Position numbers and translations under genes: made by a program
Shown here: positions 15,364 to 25,158 of the stretch, in pieces
How the letters are laid out: every line of letters starts with the position of its first letter
Numbering within the stretch: position 1 is the first letter of the stretch
NCBI GenBank assembly: GCA_002256395.1
Contig: NKJG01000013.1
Location: 1 to 48,043, forward strand
Direction of reading: 5' to 3'
Source of the DNA: Bacteroidetes bacterium B1(2017)
Lineage (GTDB): Bacteria; Bacteroidota; Bacteroidia; UKL13-3
DNA length: 48,043 nucleotides
Notes under the pieces: generated by a model
Databases searched by the model: none
The model's input: the letters and a program-made list of their open reading frames with translations, nothing else
What the model was told of the DNA's origin: nothing

Positions 15364-18300
15364 TTAGAATTTCACATTTAAATTGAAACCTAAGCTTCTT
15401 GTAGTAGGCAAGCCTGTTGACTCCATACCTACCAAATTATCCGATGAATATCCGAATGATTCTGGATCGATATTGTCTACCCATTTTTTCAACATCAACA
15501 CATTGTTGGCAACGAAACTGATTTTTGCACCTTGAATCGGTGTATTTTTAGGTATAAATTTAGAAATATCATATCCAGCTGTTATCTGACGCAACTTCCA
15601 GTAGCCTCCATTGAAAATTACTGGCTCTATCAAAGCCTGAGACCTTACAACTGACCAATAATCTTGAACGTTGGCTTTTACTGTGTTCGTTTCGCCATTT
15701 ATGTTAACACCGACTGCGGTTATTCCATTGGTAGAGCGACCTTCCAGAGTCATTTTGTGCAATCCATGACGAACAGCATTGAAGTTAGTACCAGAAAGCA
15801 TCGTATTTCCTAATTTGAAATCTATCAAAGCAGATATACTAAAGCCTTTGTAATTGAAACTGTTATTGATACCTCCTACCCATTTTGGCAAGGCTGAGCC
15901 AAACGAAATAAGGTCCGTAGTACGCAATGGAATACCATTGGCACCTAATACCATCTGACCTTTAGCATCTCTTCTAAATCCAAAACCGTAGATTTGACCC
16001 ATTTCTTGACCAACTATCTGACGTAGCTCGCCATTGAAAACGTGTGTTCCTACTGTAATTCTCTCTCCCTCCTTGTCCGTGGCCAAACTCAATACTTTGG
16101 TGATATTGTAAGAACCGTTTAGATTAACTTCCCACTGGAAATCTTTGGTTTTTACTGGAACTAAAGTCAATAAAGCCTCCACACCGTTGTTTCTGCTACT
16201 TCCGCTGTTAATCAATGTAGTAATAAAGCCAGATGCATCAGAGATCTGGGCTGAAACGATTTGGTCATCCGTTATTTTGCGATATACTGCCATATCCAAA
16301 GAAACTCTGTTGTTTAAAGTTTTCAACTCCAAACCTATCTCTGACTCTGTGGTACGCATTGGTCTTAGGTTGGCATTTGGAACAGTGGTTCCCTGTGAAC
16401 CACCAACAGGCTGTGCTTGTCCAGCTGGGTTTGGAAAAAGGTTGGCGTTGATACCATAAAACAAGTTATTGGCATAAGGACCTACGTCTGTGTCGCTACC
16501 CACTTCGGCATAAGCCACCCTTAGTTTTCCAAAATTAAGCCAATTAGGCATGTTTTCGAAAGCCTGAGAAAATACAAAACTTCCAGAAACTGAAGGATAT
16601 AAAATACTTCTATTGGCCTTAGAAAGTGTTGAAAACCAGTCATTTCTAGCTGTAACATTTAAATACAAGAAGTTTTTATAAGAAAATTCACTCGATCCAT
16701 AAACTGAATTCACGGCTCTTTCTGACAAACCATAGATGGGATCTTTAACTCTGCCGTTCATTACGGTATACAGACCTCTAACCACGAAATCTTGCACCAA
16801 TACAGAGTTCAAATCTGAGCGACGGTACATTTGGTTGCCCCCAACATTAAAGTCCAATCCAAAATCTCCAAAAGTGCGATTTCCTGATAATAAAACATCG
16901 ACGTTTGTTTCTCTAAATCTGCGAGATTCCTGGGTGTATGTACCGTTTACAAAACCTGCAGGTGCAGCAGCCAAAGAAGCATGTCCTGTTGGAAAATTGT
17001 TAAAGTCTTGATCTCTAGACCAGAAATCTTGTCCTACACGACCTTGCAAAAACAACCAAGGTAACAAGTTATACTTGGCAGAAATATTACCAAATACTCT
17101 ATCTCTGCGGATATTTTGAAATTGCTCGGCTAATACCCAATAAGGGTTTGTTCTGTTCTGAAATCTTGAATATATGTACTCATTACCTGCAGCATTGTAT
17201 TTCTTTTGATCCAACAAGTCAAAAGGCATTGAGTTGGCCATGTTGTAAATTGATGTAGGAATAGAGTTGTCTTGATTGGCAATATTTGGCGGGTTTTTGT
17301 TGTATTCGTTTGAATAATTGATATTTCCTGCAAAGCTCAATTTTTTAGACAAATCATAACTGTAACCCAAATTGATGGTTTTTCTATTGAAACTGTTATT
17401 AGGTACGATTCCTTTACTGTCCATGTTCGAGAATGAAAGGTTCATGCCACCTTTGTCACCTCCCGCCGATAAACTTACTGTATTGGTAAGGTTCTGGCCA
17501 TTTCTAAAGAAGTTACGGATTCTATCATATTGTGGCTCATAAGGGACCGTTACTCCATCAAACAACACTTGGGTCATACCTGGAGCGAATTTTTCTCCAA
17601 AAGACCATTGACCAGAGGTGGGATTCGGAGATTGTGGTCGAACGCCGTTTTCACCTTGGCCATATTCATATTGATAATCTGTAAAATCCAAAGGAGTTTC
17701 ATTGGTGTAGTTCATATTGTAGGTTACTCCTATTCCTTTACCCGTTCCTCGGCTTTTGGTGGTTATCATAATTACACCGTCTTTGGCTCTTGAACCATAT
17801 AAAGCCGCAGCAGTTGCTCCTTTTAATACCGTCATGCTCTCAATGTCATCGGGATTAATTGACGAAAGTCCATCACCACCATCAGAGGTATTTCCGCCTC
17901 CTCTAACGCCGATAGAATTATCTGCAGCTGCATTACCAGGGTTAGTCCCGAAGTTGGTATTGTCAATAGGCACACCATTTACCACAATGAGGGGGTTATT
18001 TTGACCTGAAATAGAAGATTGACCACGAATTCGAATTTTAGAAGTACCTGCAGGACCAGTTCCTAATCCTGAAATATTCACCCCAGCTATTTTACCTTGA
18101 AGGGTATTCATGAAGTTTGGTGAACGGTTTTCTGTTATCGCGGCAGCATTTACTGTAGTAGTAGCATAACCTAGTTTTTTAGCATCTTTTTTAATACCTA
18201 AGGCTGTCACAACCACCTCATCAAGGTTTGAAACATCCTCTTCCATACTAACATCCAATATAGTTTGATTACCCACTTTGACTTCTTTGGTAGTAAAGCC

Positions 18301-18528
18301 AATATAACTAAAAACCAATGTCGACCCCGAAACGGCATTCACTGAATACTCGCCATCGGCATTTGTTGAAGTTCCAGAATTGGTGCCTTTCACTTGTACA
18401 GAAACCCCCGGAAGCATAGAACCATCTTTGGATCCAGAAACTTTTCCAGAAATTTTCTGAGCCATTGACAGTGAGGATAGTAATATCCCGACCATCAAAA
18501 ACATAATAAAATGTAGTGTTTTTTTCAT
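15364..18528 (-). CDS. SusC/RagA-family TonB-linked outer-membrane transporter
   Basis: This 1054-residue protein is a TonB-dependent barrel that imports the substrate delivered by SusD. A Sec signal (MKKTLHFIM...LSMAQ) is followed by a carboxypeptidase-regulatory-like domain (about 26-100, GVSVQVKGTN...GEYSV), a TonB-box-like VVVTALG near 106-112 and a plug domain with LQGKIAGVNI and RIRGQSS. The barrel takes up the remainder and ends LGFNLNVKF, with a terminal phenylalanine as expected of an outer-membrane barrel. It is the first gene of the run and is divergent from the AraC regulator across about 200 bases, which points to control of this promoter by that regulator. Confidence 0.95.
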   Translation of the reverse strand: MKKTLHFIMFLMVGILLSSLSMAQKISGKVSGSKDGSMLPGVSVQVKGTNSGTSTNADGEYSVNAVSGSTLVFSYIGFTTKEVKVGNQTILDVSMEEDVSNLDEVVVTALGIKKDAKKLGYATTTVNAAAITENRSPNFMNTLQGKIAGVNISGLGTGPAGTSKIRIRGQSSISGQNNPLIVVNGVPIDNTNFGTNPGNAAADNSIGVRGGGNTSDGGDGLSSINPDDIESMTVLKGATAAALYGSRAKDGVIMITTKSRGTGKGIGVTYNMNYTNETPLDFTDYQYEYGQGENGVRPQSPNPTSGQWSFGEKFAPGMTQVLFDGVTVPYEPQYDRIRNFFRNGQNLTNTVSLSAGGDKGGMNLSFSNMDSKGIVPNNSFNRKTINLGYSYDLSKKLSFAGNINYSNEYNKNPPNIANQDNSIPTSIYNMANSMPFDLLDQKKYNAAGNEYIYSRFQNRTNPYWVLAEQFQNIRRDRVFGNISAKYNLLPWLFLQGRVGQDFWSRDQDFNNFPTGHASLAAAPAGFVNGTYTQESRRFRETNVDVLLSGNRTFGDFGLDFNVGGNQMYRRSDLNSVLVQDFVVRGLYTVMNGRVKDPIYGLSERAVNSVYGSSEFSYKNFLYLNVTARNDWFSTLSKANRSILYPSVSGSFVFSQAFENMPNWLNFGKLRVAYAEVGSDTDVGPYANNLFYGINANLFPNPAGQAQPVGGSQGTTVPNANLRPMRTTESEIGLELKTLNNRVSLDMAVYRKITDDQIVSAQISDASGFITTLINSGSSRNNGVEALLTLVPVKTKDFQWEVNLNGSYNITKVLSLATDKEGERITVGTHVFNGELRQIVGQEMGQIYGFGFRRDAKGQMVLGANGIPLRTTDLISFGSALPKWVGGINNSFNYKGFSISALIDFKLGNTMLSGTNFNAVRHGLHKMTLEGRSTNGITAVGVNINGETNTVKANVQDYWSVVRSQALIEPVIFNGGYWKLRQITAGYDISKFIPKNTPIQGAKISFVANNVLMLKKWVDNIDPESFGYSSDNLVGMESTGLPTTRSLGFNLNVKF

Positions 18529-18643
18529 AAAAAAAAGGTTATTTGATTTGAATAAAGGATAGGTTAAAAAAGTCTTTATTTTTTTACTAATAGCAAATGT
18601 CTTTCAAACTTTCCTCATAAACTTCCAAATCTCTTCAACGGTG

Positions 18644-18657
18644 ATTATTATAATAAT
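18644..18657. promoter_or_regulatory. Palindrome ATTATTATAATAAT in the divergent susC/araC gap
   Basis: A perfect 14-base palindrome lies between the divergent susC and AraC genes, about 116 bases upstream of susC and 70 bases upstream of the AraC start. It is the only clear symmetric site in the gap. An operator role is possible, but the low complexity means it may be chance. Confidence 0.25.
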
Positions 18658-18726
18658 AAATGGTTTTTTTTGTACTATTTTTACACATTAGCTTATGGGT
18701 TGGCTAAAAATTTTGAAGTACTTTAC

Positions 18727-19602
18727 ATGAACCAATTTTCTCTTATAAAAGATAAATCGCAAGAGATTTCTCCTTGGCCGCATATAATGGAGTTTTCGAA
18801 AATGAAAATTCAGTCGGTGAAGGCTGATTCTTTTTTGATGAAAGAAAACGTCGGCATGAGGTTTATGTTTGTGATAGAAGGCAAGTATTATTGGACCATT
18901 GAAAACCAAACATTTACAGTTTTTCCGAACGACTTGGTAATTGTTTTTCCTGGACAATCCTTTGGTAGTTTGACTGGATCTTTTGAAGTTGGCACTTTTG
19001 TTTCATTAAGTTTAGATATAGAATTCCTAGGCAACTCCGAGTTAAAATTAGGTGATTGGAGCAATATTACCGACTCTGAACAACGCTTAATAAGCCAAAT
19101 TTTATTCCAAAAAGACCTGTCAATTATCCCAAATTTTAAACATTTTGGCGAGTTAGTTCTAAAGATTGAAAGCGAGATGTTTGCAAATGAAATAGCCTAT
19201 AAAACTAGAATAAATAACCTATTAGATGACATTTGGATTTGGGTGGCACGTCAGATGAGTAAAAATGAAAACCAAGGGAGAATATTCCCTCAGACGTTTC
19301 ATAGACTCGATCAAATGCTCAGAGAAAACTTAGCTCATCCTTGGACAGTGGAGGAAATGGCTGCTATTATAGGACTGGGCACGACCACTTTTACCGAAAA
19401 AGTAAAAACATTTTCGGGTTTTCCGCCGCTCAACTACCTCATCAATTTAAGAATTTCGGAGGCCATTAGATTGTTAAAAAACTCAGATAGAAGTCTTACA
19501 GACATTGCTTTAGACACGGGTTTTTATTCCTCTCAACACTTTTCCACTACTTTTAAAAAACTTACTGGATATACACCTGGACATTTTAGAAAAAATAATT
19601 AA
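18727..19602 (+). CDS. AraC-family transcriptional regulator
   Basis: This 291-residue regulator has an N-terminal cupin-like sensing domain (about 1-110, with VIEGKYYWTIENQ and FPGQSF) and a C-terminal double helix-turn-helix AraC domain (about 190-291). The second half is textbook: SLTDIALDTGFYSSQHFSTTFKKLTGYTPGHFRK. A TTG 57 bases upstream could extend the frame, but the ATG at 18727 gives the more natural start and is preferred. The gene is divergent from SusC and followed after 11 bases by the kinase, so it probably senses the sugar acid or a metabolite and activates both operons. Confidence 0.9.
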   Translation: MNQFSLIKDKSQEISPWPHIMEFSKMKIQSVKADSFLMKENVGMRFMFVIEGKYYWTIENQTFTVFPNDLVIVFPGQSFGSLTGSFEVGTFVSLSLDIEFLGNSELKLGDWSNITDSEQRLISQILFQKDLSIIPNFKHFGELVLKIESEMFANEIAYKTRINNLLDDIWIWVARQMSKNENQGRIFPQTFHRLDQMLRENLAHPWTVEEMAAIIGLGTTTFTEKVKTFSGFPPLNYLINLRISEAIRLLKNSDRSLTDIALDTGFYSSQHFSTTFKKLTGYTPGHFRKNN

Positions 19603-19613
19603 TTAAGAAAGAA

Positions 19614-21125
19614 ATGGACTGCATCATAACCATAGACATAAATACTTCAGCTGTAAAAATAGCAGCTTATGACTTGGCAGGAAAACTCGTTGCGTTCAGA
19701 AAAGGGTCGTTTTCGATACTTTATCCGCAGCCCGACCACAGCGAGCAAGATCCCGAACAAGTGTTTATTACAGTGCTTTTTGTACTTAAAGACTTAATTC
19801 GAGAGCAAATCTTACCTCTTAACCACAAAATTGTATCTATAGTTTTCAGTGCTTCAATGCACAGTGTCTTGCCGGTTGATAGCAAGGGAAATCCTTTGGG
19901 AAATGCCATAATTTGGGCAGACAATAGAGCTAAAAACGAGGCCGATATGATAAAGAAATTAATAAACGCCGACAGTATTTATGAAAATACTGGAACACCC
20001 ATTCATGCCATGTCACCATTGGCCAAAATATCATGGATAAAAAACACCCAACCAGAGCGATTTAAGAAAACGAGCAAGTTCATATCTATTAAAGAATATG
20101 TTATCTATCAGTTTACTAATCAACACGTTATAGACAACAGTATGGCCTCAGCCACTGGCCTTTTTAATATCAAAGAAAAAAAATGGGAACAACAATCCAT
20201 GGATATTTCAGGATTAAAAACCAGTCAATTCTCAGACTATGCTTCTATTTTCAATACTGATCTCAAACTAAAACCTGGACTGGCAAGGTCATTAGAGATA
20301 CCTAAAAATACAAGAATCATTCTCGGAAGTACCGATGGGTGCTTGGCGACTTTAGGTTCTGGCGTTTTTGGTGAAGGTCAAGCGACTATTTCGATTAGCC
20401 ATAGCGGAGCAGTAAGGGTAGCAGGCAAAAAAGTTATCAAGGACAAAGAACATAGGTTTTTTAATTATATCCTCGATCAAGAAACTTACATTTCTGGTGG
20501 CCCAACGAACAATGCAGGCGTAGTTTTGGAGTGGTTTGCAAGTAATTTTAGAAATCATCCGATTATTTTAGACTTTGAAGATGCCGTGGAAGATTTGTTC
20601 AAAGAGGCCACTTTGGTAAAATCAGGATCTAATGGACTTTTGTTTTTACCCTATCTGTTGGGAGAAAGAGCCCCCATCTGGAATTCTAATGCACGCGGCT
20701 GTTATTTTGGCATAAACATCAAACATCAACCCAAGCATTTTCTTCGAGCAACGATAGAAGGCATCATTTTTGAAATATACAGCATTGGCAAAATCTTAGA
20801 AAAATACAGGAAAATAGATAAGTTGTATTTAACTGGAAAGTATGCTTCATTACCAATCTGTGCCGGTATTATCTCTGATGTATTTGGCAAAAAGGTAGTA
20901 GTGTCAAATGAAGCCGAAAACGTAAACAAAGGTGCGGCATTATTGGGTATGATTGATGCCGGAGTGTTTAAGAATCTAGAAGAAGCTGCAAAAAGTATAG
21001 CAATGAAAAATATCTTTGAGCCAGTATCCGAAAATAATGAAACTTACCAAAAGCTATTTGAAATTTTTCAAAGACTAACCCACAAATTATCAGAAGAATT
21101 TGAGATGATTGAGAAATTACAATAA
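19614..21125 (+). CDS. FGGY-family carbohydrate kinase, probably gluconokinase
   Basis: This 503-residue FGGY kinase phosphorylates a sugar or sugar acid with ATP in the cytoplasm. It resembles B. subtilis-type gluconokinase more than xylulokinase: SASMHSVLPVD, WADNR (101-105), NTGTPIHAMSPLAKISWI, DNSMASATGL, the catalytic aspartate D241 in GSTDG, GGPTNNAGVVLEW and LLGERAPIWN. The N-terminal phosphate-binding loop reads DINTSAVK instead of the commoner DIGTTSxK, but spacing is kept. It is cotranscribed with the AraC gene and divergent from SusCD. Gluconate fits the enolase-type dehydratases nearby, which work on aldonates, but another aldonate is possible. Confidence 0.82.
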   Translation: MDCIITIDINTSAVKIAAYDLAGKLVAFRKGSFSILYPQPDHSEQDPEQVFITVLFVLKDLIREQILPLNHKIVSIVFSASMHSVLPVDSKGNPLGNAIIWADNRAKNEADMIKKLINADSIYENTGTPIHAMSPLAKISWIKNTQPERFKKTSKFISIKEYVIYQFTNQHVIDNSMASATGLFNIKEKKWEQQSMDISGLKTSQFSDYASIFNTDLKLKPGLARSLEIPKNTRIILGSTDGCLATLGSGVFGEGQATISISHSGAVRVAGKKVIKDKEHRFFNYILDQETYISGGPTNNAGVVLEWFASNFRNHPIILDFEDAVEDLFKEATLVKSGSNGLLFLPYLLGERAPIWNSNARGCYFGINIKHQPKHFLRATIEGIIFEIYSIGKILEKYRKIDKLYLTGKYASLPICAGIISDVFGKKVVVSNEAENVNKGAALLGMIDAGVFKNLEEAAKSIAMKNIFEPVSENNETYQKLFEIFQRLTHKLSEEFEMIEKLQ

Positions 21126-21162
21126 GGGCATTATTTTTATCAAAACAAGCCCAAATTTATTT

Positions 21163-22653
21163 TTACTTCCCATACAATTCTTGCCCTATTTTTTCGTATT
21201 TATCACCCACTTTCCATTTTGGAGCAGCAGCTCTGTTGGCAATCAATCGAGCCGAATGAATATATACTTTGCAGAACTTAGTCAAATAACTCATACTTAT
21301 ATTTTCGGGATTATCAGCTGCTTGGTGGTAGTATTTCCCAATTTCGGCATCAAAAGAAGTAAAACCTGGAGCCATGTTTGGTGCCGGAATTCCTTTGGCA
21401 GCTAAACTCACATTATCAGATCGATCAAATAAATTTTGCTCAGGTGCTGGGTCATTAATTGCCTCAATCCCGAAAGTCTTTGCAGCCAATTTAATTTCTC
21501 CTTCTGCATCGGTTCTGTCCAGCCCATTGATGGTCACTTTTGTGGAATCATTATACCCAGCTCCGTCGCTATTAAGGTTAAAAACACATTGTTTCAGAGG
21601 AACAAGTGGATTTTCGGCATAATATTTTGAGCCCAACATACCCATTTCCTCTCCTGTGTAGCCTATTAATAGAATTGACCGTTTAGGTTTTTGGGCAGAA
21701 AATGACTTTGCAGCCATCAAAAGAGCCGTTGAGCCCATGGCGTTGTCGCGAGTACCGTTAAAAATGGTATCTGATTCAGTCACTTTTCCATAACTTTTAC
21801 CCGCACCTATGTGGTCGAAATGTGCCGATAAAACCACAAATTCGTTTTTGAGTTTTGGATCTGTACCTTCAATTATACCAACCACATTATAAGCTGGAAC
21901 AGATTTCTTTACCACTTCACCTACGTTTAGGCCAAGCGAAGTTAGATTTTCCTTGGAAAACTGCTTAATGAAAGTGCTGTTTACCCATATGTGAGGTATA
22001 TCAGAATTTATACCTGAAGCCATCATGAGTCTTTCACCACCAAAATTTCTAACAATCGATGCAAAAGGAAAATTTAGATTATACACTTGAACCAAAGCCA
22101 AAGCACCATTATCAGCTGCAAACTTGGCTTTCTTGGTGGAACCCGTCATGTTTTCAAAAGGCTTGTCATTATTGGGTATCCCGAACTGACAAACCACTAT
22201 CTTACCTTTTACGTCTATCTCTTTGTAATCATTTTGCTTATCGTCTATCCATCCGTATCCCACAAAAACGACTGGTATATTCTGCAATTTGGCGGCTTTT
22301 CCGCTCAGCATTATAAAATCCTTGCCTGATTTCAAAGTATCTTTTCCTGCAAAAATTTCTCCAGTTTTACTCCCTTTTGAAAACTCCAAAGGCACTTTTT
22401 GTAGAAAATCAGACTTTCCCACTGCGGGTTTTATGCCAGCTAATCTAAACTGCTCTGCAATATATCTTGCCGCCACGTTGTTTGTGATTTCACCTGTCCT
22501 TCTACCCAGCATTTCGTCGGAAGCCAAAAATCTAATATGAGCCTCTGCCTCAGCTTGTGAAAGTTTGAATTCGGGTAGTTTCGAGTTTTTTTGGGCAAAA
22601 GAAAAAGTACTGAAACAGATTAAGAAAATCGATTTAATAAGATTTTTTGTCAT
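21163..22653 (-). CDS. Secreted M28-family zinc peptidase
   Basis: This 496-residue protein has a Sec signal (to about residue 20), a protease-associated insert (about 120-245) and an M28 metallopeptidase domain. The co-catalytic zinc ligands can be seen: H278 (SAHFD), D303 (GTRDNAMG), E336 with the catalytic E335 (YTGEEMG), D363 (NSDGAG) and H443 (YYHQAAD). It probably trims amino acids or dipeptides from peptides outside the inner membrane. It is convergent with the kinase gene, 37 bases away. A TAnnTTTG element lies upstream of its start. Confidence 0.92.
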   Translation of the reverse strand: MTKNLIKSIFLICFSTFSFAQKNSKLPEFKLSQAEAEAHIRFLASDEMLGRRTGEITNNVAARYIAEQFRLAGIKPAVGKSDFLQKVPLEFSKGSKTGEIFAGKDTLKSGKDFIMLSGKAAKLQNIPVVFVGYGWIDDKQNDYKEIDVKGKIVVCQFGIPNNDKPFENMTGSTKKAKFAADNGALALVQVYNLNFPFASIVRNFGGERLMMASGINSDIPHIWVNSTFIKQFSKENLTSLGLNVGEVVKKSVPAYNVVGIIEGTDPKLKNEFVVLSAHFDHIGAGKSYGKVTESDTIFNGTRDNAMGSTALLMAAKSFSAQKPKRSILLIGYTGEEMGMLGSKYYAENPLVPLKQCVFNLNSDGAGYNDSTKVTINGLDRTDAEGEIKLAAKTFGIEAINDPAPEQNLFDRSDNVSLAAKGIPAPNMAPGFTSFDAEIGKYYHQAADNPENISMSYLTKFCKVYIHSARLIANRAAAPKWKVGDKYEKIGQELYGK

Positions 22654-22670
22654 TTAAAGAAGTTTTTTAC

Positions 22671-22678
22671 CAAATGTA
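22671..22678 (-). promoter_or_regulatory. Promoter -7 element for the M28 peptidase
   Basis: On the minus strand this reads TACATTTG, an exact match to TAnnTTTG, 17 bases upstream of the start codon. No convincing -33 TTTG is visible. Confidence 0.35.
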
Positions 22679-22744
22679 AGAATGATATTTTTGTAATAAG
22701 CGTCTTTGTCGATTTTTTGATATCAACATTATTAAAAATTAGTT

Positions 22745-23143
22745 TTAAGGTTTTTTCAATTTAAAATAATCTTGCATTGGCTCAAAATAATAGTCTATCC
22801 AGCCTTGATTGTAAGTATTTCCGTGTGGTGGCAATTTACTGTGGTTAATTATTACTTTGGTAAATTCACCATTTTCTTCAAACAAAACCTCAATAATTGA
22901 ATCTTCCTCTTTATCTGAGAATTCAGTTGTCCGCCAAGACTGAACAATTTTTTCATTGGGCACAAGCTCAAGATTTTTTCCCCAGGCATATTCATCAAAT
23001 GAGGTAAAACTATCACCAACATTGTTACCTGCTGTGGCATTTGAACCAGTCATGAGTGAATGTGACGCTCCATCAAGCCAAGCATTATAAATATCTTGAC
23101 TTGAGGCAGGGAAAGTTTCAGAAACCGAGAAATTCATCACCAT
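22745..23143 (-). CDS. AHSA1/SRPBCC-domain protein
   Basis: This 132-residue cytoplasmic protein has the START-like fold of the Aha1-like family. Supporting motifs are an initial beta strand with FSVSETFPASSQDIYNAWLD, then EKIVQSW near the middle and the C-terminal helix GWIDYYFEPMQDYF. These proteins bind hydrophobic ligands in a central cavity; the ligand here is unknown. Two ATGs two codons apart could start the gene; the upstream one is used. It has a short independent leader and no clear operon partner. Confidence 0.82.
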   Translation of the reverse strand: MVMNFSVSETFPASSQDIYNAWLDGASHSLMTGSNATAGNNVGDSFTSFDEYAWGKNLELVPNEKIVQSWRTTEFSDKEEDSIIEVLFEENGEFTKVIINHSKLPPHGNTYNQGWIDYYFEPMQDYFKLKKP

Positions 23144-23205
23144 AGTATTTAATTAATTATAAATTTAATTACACACCATTTCAAATAAAAGCGTTTAAAC
23201 TGTTT

Positions 23206-24180
23206 TTATTTTTGGTTAAACTTTTCTGATTTTGGACTTATCCAAGTCCTGTGTATAATTGCTGAAAAATAATATTTTACACAATTTTTAAGAATAAAAA
23301 ACTGAACCCTAGCTTTTGGTAAGAAAAACAAAAAAACACCTATGATTCCTAAAACGCTTTTGAACACCAAGGTATTGATTATCAAAAGCATTTGGCTGGG
23401 AATTTTCTGAATTTGGGAGAAATTATTTTGAATATAAACATGTTGCGAAATAATTACTTCGGTCTTAGTTAGGGCCGATGTTTCCACATTAATTCTGCTC
23501 GCACCCCCATGTTCATGAACAATATTTACATTACATAAAAGTAGAAGTAACCCTCCCGAATCCTTGACCTTTTTTGAAAATTCTACATCTTCAGAATACA
23601 TCCAATAGTCTGTATTCCAGCCTCCTACCCTATTATACCAGGCTCTTGAAATCATAACGACCGATCCTGAAATCCAGTCGGGTGAAACGGCTTCACACTG
23701 GCAGGTTTGGCAATTTGTTTCTTTAAATTTTTGAGGAAATATTAGCTTATAGAGACTTCTTTGAAGCCCAAAAAGTGTAAAAATACTTGGCGATATTTTT
23801 TGATAGGAAGATGGTTTTTCGGATTGTTTGCAACTCAATATTCCGATTTGTGGATTTTCCATGTACGCAAAAAACATCTTTTCCAAGGATTCTTTTGGAG
23901 CCAAAGTATCTGGATTTAGGAATAACAAAATCTCTCCATTGGCGTGTTTTGCTCCCAAATTGCAGCCATGGGCGAAACCCCAGTTTCCGGTATTTTCGAT
24001 TATATTAAACTGAGGAAAATCTGATTGGAATGGTACAAAATTGCCATCATTCGAAAAGTTATCAACCACAATCACTTCCAAAGACAGTTTTTCAAACGTA
24101 TATGACGCCAACAAATCAAGATTCCTTTTAAGAATGCCCCAACTTTTATAATTGACTATAATGATAGTGAGAATATTCAT
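23206..24180 (-). CDS. GT2-family glycosyltransferase
   Basis: This 324-residue GT-A glycosyltransferase starts with the family's MNILTIIIVNYKSW strand. VVDNFSNDG is the nucleotide-binding segment, NPDT (89-92) is the metal-binding DxD equivalent and DWISGSVVMISRAW and MYSEDVEF are typical of rhamnosyltransferase-like members. A hydrophobic segment near 255-280 (LVFKSVLGIIGVFLFFL) may anchor it to the membrane. It probably adds a sugar to a surface polysaccharide or glycoprotein. It lies 60 bases downstream of the FkbM methyltransferase on the same strand, a common pair in glycan modification. Confidence 0.9.
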   Translation of the reverse strand: MNILTIIIVNYKSWGILKRNLDLLASYTFEKLSLEVIVVDNFSNDGNFVPFQSDFPQFNIIENTGNWGFAHGCNLGAKHANGEILLFLNPDTLAPKESLEKMFFAYMENPQIGILSCKQSEKPSSYQKISPSIFTLFGLQRSLYKLIFPQKFKETNCQTCQCEAVSPDWISGSVVMISRAWYNRVGGWNTDYWMYSEDVEFSKKVKDSGGLLLLLCNVNIVHEHGGASRINVETSALTKTEVIISQHVYIQNNFSQIQKIPSQMLLIINTLVFKSVLGIIGVFLFFLPKARVQFFILKNCVKYYFSAIIHRTWISPKSEKFNQK

Positions 24181-24240
24181 TTATGGCTAATATTTGGGAA
24201 GCAATAAGAATGCAAATACATAAATTAAGGCAATTGAAAT

Positions 24241-25104
24241 TTAAGCTTTTATTCCTCTTAAAACAGCTTTTCTCAAATACGGGGGTTTAACGACATTTGT
24301 TTTACCATAGTGAAAAATCATGTATTTATCAGAAAAGTGATTAACGAAGCCCTTATTTTTCAATAACTTATCCAATTCTTCTGCATCTGATTGACGATGG
24401 TAGGTACAAACTGCAATTTTCAGACTTGATTGAGATTTAATTAAACCCGCGGCACCATTTACTACTTGAGCTTCTGCTCCTTCCACATCTGCTTTAATGA
24501 AATTTACCGTTTGTCCATTATTAAAAAAAGTATCCAATTTTATAGCATCCATTGTATCTTCATCAGATACATATTTCTGAACAATTTCTACTTTCTCTTT
24601 CCATGGATCAAAAGTAGCTTCAAGAGCTTTTATCCAGTCTTTTTCGACTTCAAAAATATAAACCTTCTTGACTTTTTCAATTACACTCAGGGTAAAATTA
24701 CCTTCAGCAGCACCAACGTCGACTATCACGTCGCCTGCATGCACGTCAAAATTTTCTGTCAGATAGCGATGGGGAGAAAGTGGATCTTGCTCCAACAATA
24801 AACTATTGAAATATACTTGTGCTTTTTTCCTCTGATGACCGTTTTTGAAATATAATTTCTTGCCTTCCCAAAGTGTATAAAGAAGGCCTTTTTCAGAATC
24901 TTTTTCTATTAAAATATCCTCCTGCTTATATTTTTCCGGAAAATTATACGGAAAAATATGTAGTGAATGGGATTTCAAAAAAATTAAAACCTCTTGCTCT
25001 TCAGCGTTCAAATCCCTATTTTCAAGGTTTTCAACTATCTGACCTTTCAATATATTTAATCTGATTGACCTTGGAATGAGCTTTTTGTAAAATGGAATTT
25101 TCAT
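24241..25104 (-). CDS. FkbM-family methyltransferase
   Basis: This 287-residue SAM-dependent methyltransferase has a variable N-terminal region (about 1-110) and then the Rossmann fold: DVIVDVGAAEGNF (motif I, D129, G131), IFEVEKD, and IKADVEGAEAQVV, the signature of FkbM-type enzymes. These O-methylate sugars or polyketides. The next gene on the strand is a GT2 glycosyltransferase, so modification of a surface glycan is likely. A perfect 19-base palindrome overlaps its promoter. Confidence 0.88.
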   Translation of the reverse strand: MKIPFYKKLIPRSIRLNILKGQIVENLENRDLNAEEQEVLIFLKSHSLHIFPYNFPEKYKQEDILIEKDSEKGLLYTLWEGKKLYFKNGHQRKKAQVYFNSLLLEQDPLSPHRYLTENFDVHAGDVIVDVGAAEGNFTLSVIEKVKKVYIFEVEKDWIKALEATFDPWKEKVEIVQKYVSDEDTMDAIKLDTFFNNGQTVNFIKADVEGAEAQVVNGAAGLIKSQSSLKIAVCTYHRQSDAEELDKLLKNKGFVNHFSDKYMIFHYGKTNVVKPPYLRKAVLRGIKA

Positions 25105-25158
25105 TTGAGCTACCTAAAAAATGCACTTAATATCAGGCTAATTTACCTTAAAACTTTG

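Noticed and set aside
18670..18726. TTG start extending the AraC regulator by 19 residues
   Set aside because: The extension (YYFYTLAYG...) is not domain-like, and an ATG at 18727 starts the normal cupin-like domain.
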